DNA of 64,000 nt from Acanthochromis polyacanthus. Taxonomy: Eukaryota; Chordata; Actinopteri; Pomacentridae. Made by a program: the position numbers and the translations under genes. This document shows positions 10,591-24,100 of the stretch, in pieces (positions within the stretch are counted from its first letter, which is position 1; every line of letters starts with the position of its first letter). Below the pieces are notes generated by a model, which did not search any database, was not told the origin of the DNA, and saw only the letters and a list, made by a program, of their open reading frames with translations. The stretch spans positions 44,574,628 to 44,638,627 of the forward strand of contig NC_067116.1 in NCBI RefSeq assembly GCF_021347895.1, read 5' to 3'.

Positions 10591-13500
10591 CAACCTAAAT
10601 TTCATGTTTTGATCATTATCAAGTGAGAAACCTCAATCCAGACTCCTCATAAAGACATTTGAGATTTATGCTGCTGTTATTTGTTTAGTCCAGATTAAAT
10701 GACAGAAATCCACGACTGTAATTTTATTTCAGGACTCGGTTATTAAATGTCAAAACAATCCATGTGACTCGAAGAACTTTAAGATTAAACTCTCCACACG
10801 GATCCAAAATAAGTTGGACTTCTACATGAGAGCTTTAATTATTCTTCATCTACTTCCTGAAAAGTTTGCTCAATAAAAAAGACAAAAACTAATATTTTCA
10901 GCTGTGCTAATTTTTTTTAAGTAACACACCATACTATGACGTTTTTACAGTGAAGGTTCTACTATGGAACCAGTTTGACATGTTCAGGTGTTCTTTGTGT
11001 GAAAACTCAGAGATTTCAGGGATCAGAAGGTGGTTTCAACTTTCTCTGTTAACTTTCTGCTTCAGCTTTAAACTGAATGTCCTTCACTAAGCCAGCCCTC
11101 TGGACTTCCAGTAAGCTGTGTTCCTATTGGCTGTCCAGGTGGCTGCTTGGTGTCATCAGGAACACCTGAGCAGCTCAGTGTCTTCCTGCTTTATGTCTGC
11201 AGTCAAACGTTTCCTCTGCTTCTCTTCACTGAACCGGGTTTGGCTCCGTTGCTTTAGTTTGTTCTTTAGGCGTTGGCTTGCAGCTTCCAGCAGTAAAATC
11301 CTCTTTAATGTGTTTCTTGGTGTGTTTTAGGGCTTTGTACTGGATAGTTGTCTTGGTAAATGTGGTTCTTTAGCCACAGTTAGCACATGGTGCTAATGTG
11401 TGCAGTGATTAGTGGATTTGGTGCAGCTGAGTTGTGTCTTTATCTTGGCTGTAGTGAGTCTTTAGAGGTTTTTGGTTGTTTGTGAACCAACGTTGGTTGT
11501 CCAGAAGGTAAGAGTTCCTGTCCTGATTCTCTGCTTAAAGAGCTTCTCTGGTAGGCTGCAGGAGACTTTCGTGTTTGGGTTATGCTAGTTTGGTTTTTGT
11601 ACGGTTTCATTTGGACGACTATCTTGAGGCCCCTCCATGTGGTTTAGTGAGGTTTTCTGGAACAGTTCTACAAAGCAACCTGCAGCAGAAGAGACTTTGA
11701 GAGTTTTTAGGAAGTTCTGGAGACCAGACTTTAGAGCAGCACAAACATTTGTCAGCAGTTTGAGCAGGAGAAGGTGAGCTTCAGAGTAGAAATGAGAAGG
11801 AAACCTTGTTGACCCGTGTGGTGAGGTCCTGTACCAAGAGTTTGAGCAGGTTGTGAAGAGTCTGTAGTTCTTTGGTCTGAAAGCACCAGAAGAGTCGACT
11901 CATTAAAGGAGAAAACAGGAGATATTGTTGGTTCTTCTGTTGCTCTGCAGTTTCCTTAGACTGAATATCAAGTTTCTATTTTAAATGATTTACTGTGTGA
12001 GCCCAAGAAGACTTCAATAAACTCCCTCCATCCCCTGAACACATTTTATTACCATGTTTAATCTTTTTTTAAATGTTTTTGAGTTTTAATCAGTTTTTTC
12101 TATTTGCTTGTGTAGTTTTGTCATCTGTGTGAAAGGTTCTAAACAAATAAAGTTGAATTGATAAACTGAATAAGTGACTAACTCATGATTGTGACAACAG
12201 AAGTATTTTTATTGTGATTTAAGGGTTTGTTTCATTTTTAAGGTTGGGGTTAAAATCTTGACAGAAAAAAGATTAAAGAAATAAATTACATTTAAAAAGT
12301 AATTAAAGGAAAATCATTTCATACAACAAGACTTTTAAAAAGAAAATTAAACATTAAATACGACTAAATTATTTTAAACGGACAAAATATTTAATAAGAT
12401 AATTAAACAGAAGATACAAAACATGTAATTATGAAATTAAACATTTTTAGACAACATTAAAGAGAATTTTTAGATAATTAAACATTTAAAAACTACAATT
12501 TAACAAGAATATTAAACATTTAAAAAATAAAACATTTAATTAGATTATTAAACCTTCAAAAAGACAAAACATTTAATTAAAAAATTAAATGTTTAATTAG
12601 AAAATTAAATCTTAAAGACAAAACTTTAAATAGGAATTAAATAGAAAAAGAAAATTAAAAGGTGTTAAAACATTTAAAAAGGAAAAACCTTAGATTTAAT
12701 CTAAAAATTAAACATTGGGAAAGAAAAGGAAATTTTTCAAACAAGCCGATAAAACATTTAAAAAACAACAAACATTAAAAAGACAAAACATTTAGAAATC
12801 AAATCAGTCATTAGAAAAGAATAAAAGGTGAGAAAAGAACAAAACTAAAGACAAAACATTTGAAAAGACACCAGTTAGACTTTAGAAGATCAAATTAAAC
12901 AGAAGAGACGATAAAACGATGAAAAAGAGCAAAAACAGATAAAGGTCTTAAAGCGTTTTCTAGTCTGAAATGAAAACATCAAGTTGTTTCTTCAAACATT
13001 TCCTCTTTCTGTGTTCTTGGTTTGACTGTGGACAGATTTACTAAGAGCTCATTTCAGAAAACTGCTTTCCAGATAAAGTCTACTAGTAGTTGAAGGCATC
13101 GATCAAACTAATGTTACCTTCTGATCTCCACAAACTTTACTGTTCAGTGAAGAGAATCAAAGTTTGTTGAGGATTTCTGAAGAACCCACAGGTGAAGGTC
13201 TGAGAAGAACTCAGATGGATGGTCTAAATGTGAAATCAAGACTCATGGTCACAAGTTTTAAGGCTTCTGTTAACCACAAAGTTCAAACTAACACAGAAGT
13301 ACTGAGGAACTTTTAAAACTTCAGTCCTCAGACTGTCTGAAGGTTCAAACTAACACAGAACTACTCAGGAACTTAGAAGATATCAGTCCTTGGACTGTTT
13401 GAAAGTTAAATCTAACAGAGATCTACTGTGGGACTTAGAACATTTCATCCCTCAGACTGTGTGAAAGCTCAGGTCCTGAGGACTGGGGAGGTGTGGAGGC

Positions 13501-16234
13501 TTTGGAAAGTCTTGGAACTGAGGGTTCAACCCTCCAGCACAAAGGCTGAAGTCCAACCTCCTGAGAAAAACGGTCGAGATGAGACACATTTTCTTTGTCC
13601 ATTAATCTGTTGATTGTTTTCTCCACTAATTCATTTCTTGTTTTGGTTTATAAAATGTCAAACCCAAATATATTCAGTTTACTGTCATAAAAACCAAAAA
13701 GATTTACATTCATGATGCAGGAATCAGACAGTTTTTCACTTTTTATCTTCGTTTAGTCACAAAGATCGTTGATAATGTGTGAATTGTTGCAGCTTGTGAG
13801 CCGTAGAAGGTTTTAATGTTTGGGGCCGAGTGTCAGAAAACATTTAGAAACCAACATCAACAAAATAACAAAGATTTAAACATCATTAAAGGGAAATCCA
13901 ACTTTTGCATGACAATGTCTAATTAAAGGACATTTATTTCCAACATAAATGTGTGATATTCATCCTCTGGAGCTTCTCTTCTCATCGTCTTCCACCTGGA
14001 CTGGTTTGGTCGGGAGCATGAGCAACAAACATGAAAAACTGCACTTTAACATCAATGAATGACACTGAAGTTTAATCTGTACATAAATGAGACTGAGTCT
14101 GGATGTGCTGCTCTGTCATTAACTCCTAAGTTTAGGGAAAGTTCAAACTAAAGAGGACAGTTCAGATCAGACTTGACAATGAGCTGATTCTGAACAAACA
14201 TCTCAGACTTTCTGAGCTTCAGCACCTCTAGAAGATATTTGAACAACAAGCAACTCCAGAGATCCAGAAGTTGGAGAGAGTTAGCTTTAGCTGAGCCACA
14301 GAACATGTGGGACGCTAACCAGGCAAACATTTAGACTTTTCTCTGTGAATTCTGAGAAATAATTTCCTATTTAATGACAGAGCTACACATCTGAACTCAG
14401 TCTCATTAAAACAGACTCTAATTCAGTGTCATCCATCCAGATTAAAGTGCACTTACCCAAAATGTTTGTTGATGAGCTCCAACTAAACCTGTCCAGGTAG
14501 AAGGCCACTTTGACAAACAGGAAGTGGAAGATTCCAAGCAGATTTATAGAAGGGGGAACCGGACTGTCCTAAGTGTGGTCCAGTATAGAGGGGGGGTGTT
14601 TGTGGGTTTTTAAGGCTGATAATGATTATTAGTGAGACATCTGGAGGAGATATTCATTTGCAGTAAATGAAAGTATTTAAAATCTTGGAGTTAAACTTAG
14701 AAGAACACAAACTCTAACAGAAAACTTTGTTGATACGTTTTTGTTTTGCTTACAGATGTTAAGTTAAAGGAGTTTTATTGGTGACGTAGAACCAATCAAA
14801 TCACTGCAGAAGACAGAGCGACCACAGCTAGATAAAGGTTCAGAGCCAAAGTAGCGCCATTTTTAAATTGATTTGAAAAGAACCAGCTACGGACAGTTAC
14901 GTACTGAGAAACGGCCACAGTCTTCTTACCTCAAAGGTCCAAAGCTGCTCCTCCTCTCCTCCGGCATCAGGAAACGTCTTCAAAGCTTCTTCAAATCCAA
15001 ACCAAATACCATCAAAAAAAAAATCAAACTAACGTCATTGGTGCATTCAGGTGCAGTCGGACAACGAAGTTGCATTCAGGAACGTCGGAAAATGGAGTTT
15101 CAGTTAAGTAAATTTCCAACGAAAATTTTTTGGGGGGGGCACACGGGGTGGCCAATCAGATCACAGGGTACCACTACCATTGCCTGCCCCCCCCGTGCCC
15201 CCACAGAAGATCCACCACTGCTGAGAACATGTGGGACTTTCATTTATTTACTAAAAATGGGCACAATATGGCACCTTTAAAGTTTTCTAAAGGTCTTCAG
15301 TGAAGCTCTGTGAAAACAGACGTTACTGTGTGTAGTAAACAGTATTTTCTGTTTGCTGCTCTGCACTATTAGCTCACTTTTGTTGGTTGTCGTGTCTTCC
15401 TTTTCGTCGTCGATGCCTGCACAGCATTTTGCAGAACTTGCTTATTCACCCGCTCTTAACTCCAAGTAGATGTAGTCGACTCGTCCAAAAGCGCTGGCAG
15501 TGTTTGGGGATTTGATGTCATTTTTCTTTCTCAGTTCCCGGTGGGCAGACTGACTGACTCAGTTACATTCAGCGTGCCAACCAGGAGAAATGAATCATCC
15601 CGAAAAGCCTGAAAATCTCACTTCTTGGCAGAGAAGAAGCACCCAGAAAATCAAAGGAGAACACACTTAACTTTGTCATGAATCATTGTCCAACAAGCGC
15701 TCATAATCCAACGACAACCTTTTCCCGTTTTCCTTTCTAACCCTGAAGTTAAAACAGTTTGACTACAGCATCTGTTTCAAAGCTCTTCTGGGGTTTTCAG
15801 TTGTATGAAAAACTCTAATTTTCATTTGGGATGAAAACTCCTCAAATACACCAACAACTGCATTGTTCTGACGATGACCAGAAGCGCCCGATTTCACTAA
15901 ACACAATTTGTACAGTTAGTTTCCAGCACAACAGACCGGCAATAAATCCTCCTTTCATGGAGCTCATCAAAAGTAGTTCAACAGTTACTTTCATTGTGGA
16001 TTAATCTGCTGATGATTAGTGTATCTGTCCAATAAAATGATTAGAAATTGTGTTTCCCAGAACTCAAGGTGGCCAAAGATATTCTGCGATAATCCCCACG
16101 TAAGCCCACACTGGAAAAGCATATTTAACGTTATCAAACCAGCAACAGATTGTCTGTTCATCTGCCGTCGTTTCAGCTCTGGTTCAGCTTGTGTTGACTG
16201 TTTCAGAGATTTACAGGAACTTTGCAGGCTCTTA
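10591..16234. other. Intergenic DNA without recognisable genes
   Basis: No exon-like or protein-family sequence was found between the 192-bp repeat and the first sin3b-side MITE. The stretch contains AT-rich low-complexity DNA (about 12.24-12.93 kb, many AAACATTTAAAAAG-like blocks), a 62-bp triplication at 13281-13467 and a G/C-homopolymer pair near 15127-15200. The frame at 14873-15280 covers that low-complexity area and has no family resemblance. Confidence 0.6.
13281..13467 (+). repeat. 62-bp tandem triplication
   Basis: Three units start at GTTCAAACTAACACAGA or a close variant at 13281, 13343 and 13405. Each continues through a TCAGTCCTCAGACTGTCTGA-like segment. Divergence between copies is about 15-25 percent by eye. 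Confidence 0.85.
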
Positions 16235-17031
16235 TTAACCCTCCTGTTGTCCTCATTTACAGGCATCAAAAAAATATTGTTTCCTTGTCTGAAAAAAATC
16301 CAAAAATTCAGAAAAAAAAGAATAAAAATCTCCAAATTTCTGAGAATTTGCAAAACTTTCAGGAGGAAAATTCCGATAATTTCTTGAGTTTTATTTTTTT
16401 AAAAATCCCCCAAATTTGGCAAGAAATTAAAATAAAAAAAATAAAAAGGTAAATATTTTCTAAAAAAAAAAATAGTGAAAATCTTCCAAAAAATCCTAAA
16501 AATATCTCAAGTGATTACATATGTATCCGTAAAACTTCTAACATTGTCTTCAAGAACATTCAGGAAAAATTCTGCAAAAACAAAATTCCCCAAAATTTCT
16601 GAAAATGTGCAAAACCTTCAGGATGGAAATTCCAATAATTCCTTTAAAGTTTCTCTTAAAAGTATTATTTTTCAACAATCCCTCAAATTTGGCAAGAAAA
16701 GTCTTGTAAATGTTTTCAAAAAATGAGTAAAAATCCACCAAAAAATCCTAAAAATATCTAAAGTGATTCCATATATATCCTAATATTTTCTTTAAGAACA
16801 TTCACACACAAAAAACAACCAAAATCCAGAGAAATTCACTGGATTTTGGTTGATTTTTCGTGAATATTCTTAAACATTTTTGACATTTCTTTTTTCCAAC
16901 ATAAAATGTTCAAATATTTCCCGAAAATGTGGACATCAGAAGTTTCACTGTGAAAATTTTTTTTTTTTTCCCCCACATTTTCAAACTTTAAAACGGGTCA
17001 TTTTTGACCCGCAGGACGACACGAGGGTTAA
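16235..17031 (+). mobile_element. piggyBac-like MITE, copy A
   Basis: Flanked by TTAA (16235-16238 and 17028-17031). The left end reads TTAACCCTCCTGTTGTCCTC and the right end closes in GGACGACACGAGGGTTAA, so the terminal repeats are imperfect inverted copies. The interior is a run of AT-rich blocks around a near-palindrome (TCAACCAAAATCCAG and its complement, near 16817-16860). No transposase is encoded. TTAACCCT ends plus TTAA target sites are typical of the piggyBac superfamily, so that assignment is inferred. This is the intergenic copy, just beyond the sin3b 3' end. Confidence 0.82.
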
Positions 17032-17170
17032 ACTTGCACACACTCTTATGTTTTGTTCTCAACAAACTGAAAGAACGAGGTCAACAAGTTCGCCTTCTGT
17101 GTGTCTAAAAAGTCTCTCCGGCCGACAAACCAGCTGCCAGTCAACATCTAAGAAGGTCACAACTAGGTTG

Positions 17171-17242
17171 TTTATTTTATGATAACTGATACAGGATAAA
17201 TGTTATACATTCTATTTTAACACTGATATTTTGCTTTTTATT
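17171..17242 (-). terminator. sin3b: Candidate sin3b polyadenylation signals
   Basis: On the minus strand AATAAA occurs at 17237-17242 and again at 17171-17176, about 920-990 bases past the sin3b stop. The 3' UTR would therefore cover roughly 17.15-18.16 kb, which has no coding sequence. The next landmark is a MITE ending at 17031, so either signal could serve. Confidence 0.5.
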
Positions 17243-18158
17243 TTCAATGTCAGTATGCAAAAAAAAAAGGACGATGCAAAGTAAACATTTGGTGAAATCA
17301 TGAATATGATACATAATTTGACTGCTTCATCAATATTAAACCAATTCATTTTTAAGGACTCCTTTTTGCCCCGGTGATAACTTGTTTAGCTACAGCACAA
17401 AAAAAAAAAAGGAAAAAATACAAAAAAACAAACACAAACATCGAGAGTTGGCTGACAGCAAACACTGTAAAGAACCACATGATCTTCAGATGTATCAATC
17501 AACTGGTGTAGATGCATATATAAAAATACAGGCTCCCTGCTGTATATATGCACATACAGTAAGAATGCAGTTACTATAGTTGAAGAGCCGGTACTGGGCC
17601 TACAAACAGACAAAATGAAGAGAGCAGGATACACATACATACACACGTTTACCGTTATCTCTCCATAGAAACACGCAGAAACCAACCAAGCAACCAACAA
17701 GCAGAAGGCTCTCTGGCTTTAGAAGCTAAAATCTACACTTGACTTAAAAAAAAATAAAGAAAAGAAAACAGACATTCACATTTCTGAAACAAACTCCGTG
17801 ATCTTGTGACTCGTCGCCCGATCAACCGTCTCTGTCCGTCAGTCCGACCGACTTTAGTGCCACCAGAGAAGCTAGAATGAAGAAGATGCTGAGGATGATG
17901 AGCTCCGTTTGTGCCGTCGTGTCCGACTCGTCCCGTCGATCAGGACCGAGTTCGCTCTCATTGATTACTTCGCCGTCTGCTGGTCCTCGTCTCCACATCA
18001 TCGCTCACTCACTGACTCACTGCCAGTTTCTTCATCCACGAGTGAAAGTGAATGAGTGAGCATGTTGTGGAGGAAGGCAGAAAGCGGGACTGCAGCCGTT
18101 TGTGTCTGTGTTTAGTGTGCGGATGTCCTGTAAGTCCATGCATTTACCTGTGTGTCCT

Positions 18159-21100
18159 CTACGGTGAGGACGGGGCTTTGCTACTGCTGTAATGAACCTG
18201 GTATCTGTTGACCGTCTGCCCCTTCACCTCCGTCGACAGGCAGGTCGTCTTGCAGGGGATGAGGTCCTCCTCCTCCTCGCCCATCAGCCAGTTCTGCACC
18301 GAGCGCTCGGCCGAGGATGTGACGTGATTGGCCAGCCAGCCCTGGTGCCACTTGTCGAAGCGTTCGTGCTGGCTCGCTGCCACTCTGTGCTGCGACTGTG
18401 GAGGAAGAGGAGAAGCTGTCAGAGCCTCGTCTGTGAGCCACCAAACAGGATTTAACAAGCAGGGTTGGACTGTCACGCCGTCACTCAGATTCACCACAAC
18501 GCTGACACAACACCACATCATCATTTAGGCCCCATCCACACGAAGACAAACCGACGTCTAAACGCATAAGTTTCTTGCCGAATCTGCGTATCATCCACAC
18601 GAAGACGGCGTTTTGGGGGTCTGTAAACGATCATTTTTGAAACCAGGTTCCAGAGTGGAAAGATTTTGAAACGCCGTATACGCAGCTCTGTGTTTACCGG
18701 CTCTCTGCTACTTTTCAGATACTCTTGTGTCATAGTTTTGTATCTTCATTGACACGCATGCGCCACACGCGGCAACGAAGCTTGTAACCCTACTATCCCT
18801 GTTGCAGCAAAATCTCCTTCTTCTCAATCACCACCGAGTTGAACAAACAATTATCGAGGACACATTACGGCACTTTATTTACTTCCCGGCTTGGTTTCTG
18901 TTTACAGCTTTTGCCGCAAGTGCGCATGCCCACTAGCCTAGCCGCGCTAGACCCATGTTCTGAAGGCATAAGGGTCTAGGAACGCTCGACAGGGAGGGAG
19001 GCGGGCTAAAAGGTTGTCTTTCAAATCACTCTGCAGCAACTGGGTAGGTATACAACCAATCAACGCAACGAATAGGCTGACGTAGTTCCGAGAGCACCGG
19101 CGGATTGTGGCTAAGTCCCATTAGCTTCCCAACCAGCGGAGCCAACTGGTATATTAAGGATTTGCCATATCCCGTCGGCATAAGTCCAAATACGTCTTTC
19201 TTCTCAATGAAACACTTCAGTGCCGTCCTTTGTTTATCTTTCAAGTTGAATTTTAGCTTCAAATCTTTAAGGGCTGTGGCCAAAGCCGAGTCCAAAGATA
19301 ACTGTTTATTGTGCGCCGGTTGTTTCTGTCAGAATTGTCGCGCCTCTGTCATCACTTAGTTACGCCCGCCTTCTGACTCTACACTTCATGGTGATTGGTC
19401 CGGCCAGTTTTAGGAGAATCCAGCCTGGAGCCTTATGGAGGGTAACTAGACCCACCCTGGCAGAGAATTAAATTCGTTGCCGTGGGTTGTCTAGCGCGGC
19501 TAGGCTACATGCCCACTGTTTTTTCTTCTGTTTGCGCGTGTTTCCGTCAAATCGTTACAGCGCCCCTAGAGGTCTGATGTGTTTTACAGCGTTTCCATGC
19601 GTATCGAGTGCATTCATGTAAACGCACACATTTTCTGAGACGCCTTCGTCTTTATGGCGATCGTTTTTGAAACTGTTAAGTCTTCGTGTGGATGGCGCCT
19701 TAAACGCAGGCCCACCTTCCTGGCCTTGACCAGCGCTCCCCGGCGGTACATGTAGTCCTCGGAGTTCATCACAAACACCATCTTGTGGGTGTTGAGTTTA
19801 AATCGGCAGTCCAGACTCCCGGCGTTCTCCACGCCCAGCTGACGGTGCCACTCCCTCCTGCAGCGCATCGCCTCCACCTGACGCACCTGCCAGCGACGGA
19901 AACGCCGCAGGTTCCTGCCAGACGAGACACATTTATTAGAGCAGGAAATCAGCACAGCGTTCACCTGAATGACAGAATGATGAGTTAGTTAAAGACTGAG
20001 ACCACAGTGGATCGGTAATGACTCCGGTACATGCAGGAGCAAACTTTTCCAGCGCCTTCATCGCATTCCAGACGTTTAACGGGATTGCTGCTGCTTGAAA
20101 TGCGCGTGAACAACCGACTAAACTTAAAACACGAGCCTCTGCTACAGCGACAGGCTGCCAGAACTCTGATTAAATCAGAACCAAAACATTCCTGAGACAG
20201 ATTTTTTTGTGGCTCAAACCTTCTGTTGTGCAAACTGCAGCAGATGTTTTGTCCTGAAAGTGTACATTTAAGCTGCAGTGTGTTATTTAATGCCAACGGG
20301 GCACAAATATTACAAGACTTACAATATAAACATTTAGATTTCCTCCCCTGAACGAGAAAGTATATATTTATGTGTGCTTCTGTCTATCCATCTCAAACAA
20401 TCAGCACGTTTTCATCTCGAGCTGCAACTTCCAGCTGTTTTATTTTATCTCTTGATTGTTTTCTCAATCTGTTCTTTGGTTTATAAAATCTCAGAAAATG
20501 GTGAAAAATGTCCATCGGTGTGTCCAAAAGCCATAAACGTCGTCCTCAAACATCCTTTGGGCTGTTAATTTAAATATATTTAGTTTAATGTGATAGAGAA
20601 GAGAAGAACCCAGAAAAAAAGTCAGGTTTAAGAAAGAGAAATCTGTTTTTTTCAGTAGCTGATAACTGATTAGTTTTTGTAGCTCTGGGATCATATTTAG
20701 TTGAGACTGTCAGACAGATGCTGATTCAGCTTCATGGTGATCATCTAAAGTAATTATGCAAATACACACGTGGTAAAAATGTGAACAGGAAAAGAAGTCC
20801 TTCCCGAGACAGAAATAAAGCAACCCGTCAGCACTACGTTTATTTAAACTGCAGCATCTCATGGGATTAAAATAATGCATTTTCAAGAAAACTTAACGCT
20901 GACTGTGTGCAGAAATTTAAATTTGCTTTTGTTGTCCTCAAAGTATAACGAATTCCACAATGAAATGTTTAAAGACATAATAACATAGGAAGCAGGCAAA
21001 GGTCCCTGTGACATTTTTAAGTCTGTGAAAGTCCAAAATTTGCCCTCATGTGGCGACTACTGTGCACGTTCCGCATTACTGTGCATGCACGGATATATAG

Positions 21101-24100
21101 ATATGAGCCGCTGTGCATTTATGGAACTTCTAAGCAGACAAGAAAGCAGCATAAAAGCAACAATTACACGTCTGCAAACAGTATAATCAGGGTTTTAAAA
21201 GACCTCTACTCAGTACCCGGAGTCAAGTTTATCTGGATGGAATATTTACAGAGGGAACAGGTGGTTGAAAGACTCTACAGCATATATACAGTCTGAAATA
21301 GAGAAATGTGGAGAAATGTTTAAGGGTCGTACCTGGGCAGGAACACGGGTTTGAAGAAGTAGCCTTCTGCCTGAGAGCACAGACTGGACTCTGTTCCTAC
21401 AAACTGCTCCATGTAGCTCGACAGGCACTGAAGCAGGAGAGAGAACAAGTTTAATCACCGCTTAACCCTCCTGTTGTCTTCATTTACAGACACCAAATAA
21501 TACTGCTCCCTTGTCTGAAAAAAAATCCAAATATTCTGCCAAAAAAAAAAAAAATCCCCAAATTTGGGGGGGGGGGGGGGGGGGGGGGGGGGAAGCAAAA
21601 TCTTCAGGAAGAAAATTCCAAAAATTCCTTAGAAGATTCCCTTAAAATTTTTCATTTAAAAAATATACTCAAAATTTGCAAGAAATAAAAAAGAAAATAT
21701 TTTCTAAAAAAATGAATGAAAATCTCAAAAAAACCCTAAAATATCTAAAGTGATTACATATGCATCAGGAAAACTTCTAACATTGTCTTCAAGAACATTC
21801 AGGGAAAATTATGCAAAAAATCTCCCCAAATTTCTGAAAATTTGCAAAAACTTCAGGAAGAAAATTCCAATAATTCCTTTAAAGTTTCCCTTAAAAGTTG
21901 TATTTTAAAAAAATCCTGAAAATTTGGCAAGAAATTTCTTGAAAATATTTTCAAAAAATGAGTAAAAATCTTTCAAAAAAAATCCTAAAAATATCTAAAG
22001 TGATTTCATATATATCAGTAAAACTTCTATTTTCTTTAAGAACATTCACACAAAAAAAATCAACCAAAATCCAAAGAAATTCACTGGATTTTACTTTATT
22101 TTTTTCTGAATGTTCTTAAACAAACATTTATTTTTTGAACATTTCTTTTTTGTGCCAAAAAATTGTTCAAAAATTTCCCCAAAATCTTGAAAATGTGCAA
22201 GTTTTCACTGTGAAAATATGTATTTTTTGCACATTTTCAAACTTTAAAACAGGTTAATTTGACCGAGGGTTAACTTCAGACTGAGGTTTCTCAGGTTAAA
22301 GTTCTTTATTTGCCTCCCATTGGAGAAATTTATCTCGGGTTTTAAGGGTTACTGCTGCACAAACAATAAAACATTCAGGGCATAAAAACAACAAGACGAG
22401 CACAATGTACAAAAAGTAAAACTCGTTCAATAGTCAATGTGCAAAGAGGAATATTAGTTTGTGTTTGTGTGTTTGGAAGCGTGCATTTACCTGAACATCC
22501 AGCGGATCATCAGCCTGAGCCTCCTCAGTGTCCAGCAGCTCGATGGTCATCGTGACGTGACCCTTATTTTGGAGAAACATCACCTGACGACAGAGAATGC
22601 AGACAAACAGAAGAAGACCACATGAATTAGACTACAGCTAGATAAAAGCAGGTACGTGTTCTTAAAGGTGCTACAGTGAAAAATAAACTCCAGACTAATT
22701 TTTTTTACTCTTAAAGTAATGAAACATTTAGCAACACCACGTAAAGCAGAAGTCAAACTCATTTTAGTTCAGAGGTCACATGGAGCCCAGTTTGATCTCA
22801 AATGACCAGTAAAACCAGAGCATAATGACCAGTAAAACCACAGCATAATGACCAGTAAAACCACAGCATAATGACCAGTAAAACCACAGCATAATGACCA
22901 GTAAAACCAGAGCACGATGACCAGTAAAACCAGAGCATAATGACCAGTAAAACCAGAGCATAATGACCAGTAAAACCAGAGCATAATGACCAATAAAACC
23001 AGAGCATAATGACCAGTAAAACCAGAGCATAATGACCAGTAAAACCAGAGCATAATGACCAGTAAAACCACAGCATAATGACCAGTAAAACCAGAGCATG
23101 ATGACCAGTAAAACCAGAGCATGATGACCAGTAAAACCAGAGCATGATGACCAGTAAAACCACAGCATAATGACCAGTAAAACCACAGCACGATGACCAG
23201 TAAAACCAGAGCACGATGACCAGTAAAACCAGAGCATGATGACCAGTAAAACCACAGCATGATGACCAGCAAAAACCAGAGCATAATGACCAGTAAAACC
23301 AGAGCACGATGACCAGTAAAACCAGAGCATGATGACCAGTAAAACCAGAGCATAATGACCAGTAAAACCACAGCATGATGACCAGCAAAAACCAGAGCAT
23401 AATGACCAGTAAAACCAGAGCACGACGACCAGTAAAACCAGAGCACGATGACCAGTAAAACCAGAGCACGACGACCAGTAAAACCAGAGCATAATGACCA
23501 GTAAAACCACAGCACAATGACCAGTAAAACCAGAGCACGATGACCAGTAAAACCAGAGCATGATGACCAGTAAAACCACAGCATGATGACCAGCAAAAAC
23601 CAGAGCATAATGACCAGTAAAACCAGAGCACGATGACCAGTAAAACCAGAGCACGATGACCAGTAAAACCAGAGCATGATGACCAGTAAAACCACAGCAT
23701 AATGACCAATAAAACCAGAGCATAATGACCAGTAAAACCAGAGCACGACGACCAGTAAAACCAGAGCACGATGACCAGTAAAACCAGAGCACGACGACCA
23801 GTAAAACCAGAGCACGACGACCAGTAAAACCAGAGCACGATGACCAGTAAAACCAGAGCACGATGACCAGTAAAACCAGAGCACGATGACCAGTAAAACC
23901 ACAGCATAATGACCACTAAAACCAGAGCACGATGACCAGTAAAACCAGAGCATGATGACCAATAAAACCAAACCACAGCACGATGACCAGTAAAACCAGA
24001 GCACGATGACCAGTAAAACCAGAGCACGATGACCAGTAAAACCAGAGCATGATGACCAATAAAACCAAACCACAGCACGATGACCAGTAAAACCAGAGCA

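Larger units (their letters stand above)
18525..19702. mobile_element. Harbinger-like MITE with a nested insertion (sin3b intron 18)
   Basis: Left end TTAGGCCCCATCCACACGAA and right end TTCGTGTGGATGGCGCCTTA are inverted repeats of each other, bounded by TTA on both sides as in PIF/Harbinger-type insertions. The arms recur internally (ATCCACACGAAGAC at 18592). A second element occupies 18934-19507, so the original insertion was about 600 bp. The element ends 13 bases from sin3b exon 18. The superfamily is inferred from the ends only. Confidence 0.7.

Noticed and set aside
14873..15280. 135-codon plus-strand frame as a small gene
   Set aside because: It crosses G and C homopolymers and an apparent repeat end, with no domain and no splice context; chance is the simpler explanation.
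18181..18528. Frames of 87, 87 and 66 codons around the last sin3b exon
   Set aside because: They are out-of-frame or antisense readings of the real exon 18159-18395, whose frame continues correctly from exon 18.
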